Source: an uncultured Bacteroides sp. | GTDB taxonomy: Bacteria > Bacteroidota > Bacteroidia > Bacteroidales > Bacteroidaceae | DNA length: 64,000 bases | NCBI GenBank assembly: GCA_944322345.1 | Contig: CALUOO010000001.1 | Location: 186,001-250,000 of the forward strand | Reading direction: 5' to 3' | Part shown: positions 63,928-64,000 of the stretch, one piece after another | How positions within the stretch are numbered: position 1 is the stretch's first letter | How the letters are laid out: every line of letters begins with the position of its first letter | Notes under the pieces: model-generated | What the model was told of the DNA's origin: nothing | Databases searched by the model: none | The model's input: only the letters and a program-made list of their open reading frames with translations | Position numbers and translations under genes: made by a program

Positions 63928-64000
63928 TTACCATCCCGGATTCTGAACTAAGGCTGTATTCCTTCTTAACTCTGCTTCCTGTATAGGCCATAAATAATCA
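63928..64000 (-). CDS. RagB/SusD family protein, C-terminal end only
   Basis: The last 24 codons read DYLWPIQEAELRRNTALVQNPG plus W and a stop, the hallmark end of SusD proteins (LWPIP-x-E, NP-x-LVQNPGW). The rest lies beyond the right edge of the window. It shows that the minus-strand genes from 63.9 to about 59.9 kb are the distal part of a SusCD-type polysaccharide utilisation locus. Confidence 0.9.
   Translation of the reverse strand, partial: DYLWPIQEAELRRNTALVQNPGW

Overview
The window is chromosomal DNA from a gut Bacteroides species or close relative. The signs are SusD-type outer-membrane glycan uptake, many Cys-anchored lipoproteins, Mfa/FimA-type (type V) pilins, Bacteroidetes -7 promoter boxes (TAnnTTTG), a long-form IspG and a lipidated TamA homologue. 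No rRNA, tRNA, CRISPR array, integrase or complete insertion sequence was seen. I do not assign a species.

Layout. 0.1-16.1 kb: a surface papain/calpain-like protease, a sugar nucleotidyltransferase, tamB-tamL, then a minus-strand run (cyclophilin, M16 peptidase, MATE pump, hybrid histidine kinase). That run is divergent from a sigma-54-type response regulator at 16.2 kb. 17.6-23.9 kb: a glycan-degradation group without SusCD (GH29 fucosidase, Ser-type sulfatase, EEP-family lipoprotein, GH125 mannosidase). It is interrupted by a 63-residue exported protein with a near-perfect sigma-54 promoter and helically phased upstream sites. 24.3-33.8 kb: a pilus locus (OmpA-like/DUF3575 protein, DUF5119 lipoprotein, three fimbrillin-like lipoproteins, a large DUF4906 lipoprotein) that also encodes a cytoplasmic HU-like/DUF4469 protein. 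34.0-35.3 kb: a frameshifted DUF1016 (YhcG) nuclease and a fused remnant resembling an MNT/HEPN pair. 35.3-46.8 kb: housekeeping genes (ispG, purE, gcvH, PAP2-like, rpoN, HhH protein, SNF transporter, vanZ-like, murF, folP, diadenylate cyclase). 47.0-55.7 kb: a MacAB-TolC-like export operon followed by its own NtrC/NtrB-type two-component pair. 56-64 kb: a minus-strand polysaccharide utilisation locus (SGNH hydrolase, GH78 rhamnosidase, a NodB-fold-like protein, two SusD-adjacent surface lipoproteins and the last 24 codons of a SusD).

How the parts fit. The main theme is sigma-54 control: the window holds rpoN, two enhancer-binding response regulators, and two intergenic sites that read as -24/-12 promoters with repeated half-sites about 20 bp apart upstream. 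One serves the export operon and the other the small exported protein. The two-component pair downstream of the exporter has its own ordinary promoter, so a self-contained circuit (kinase, activator, sigma-54, exporter) can be proposed. A second theme is intergenic structure: three short tandem arrays with 22-23 bp periods and three near-identical palindromes around the pilus promoter. The functional links are inferences from sequence and layout.
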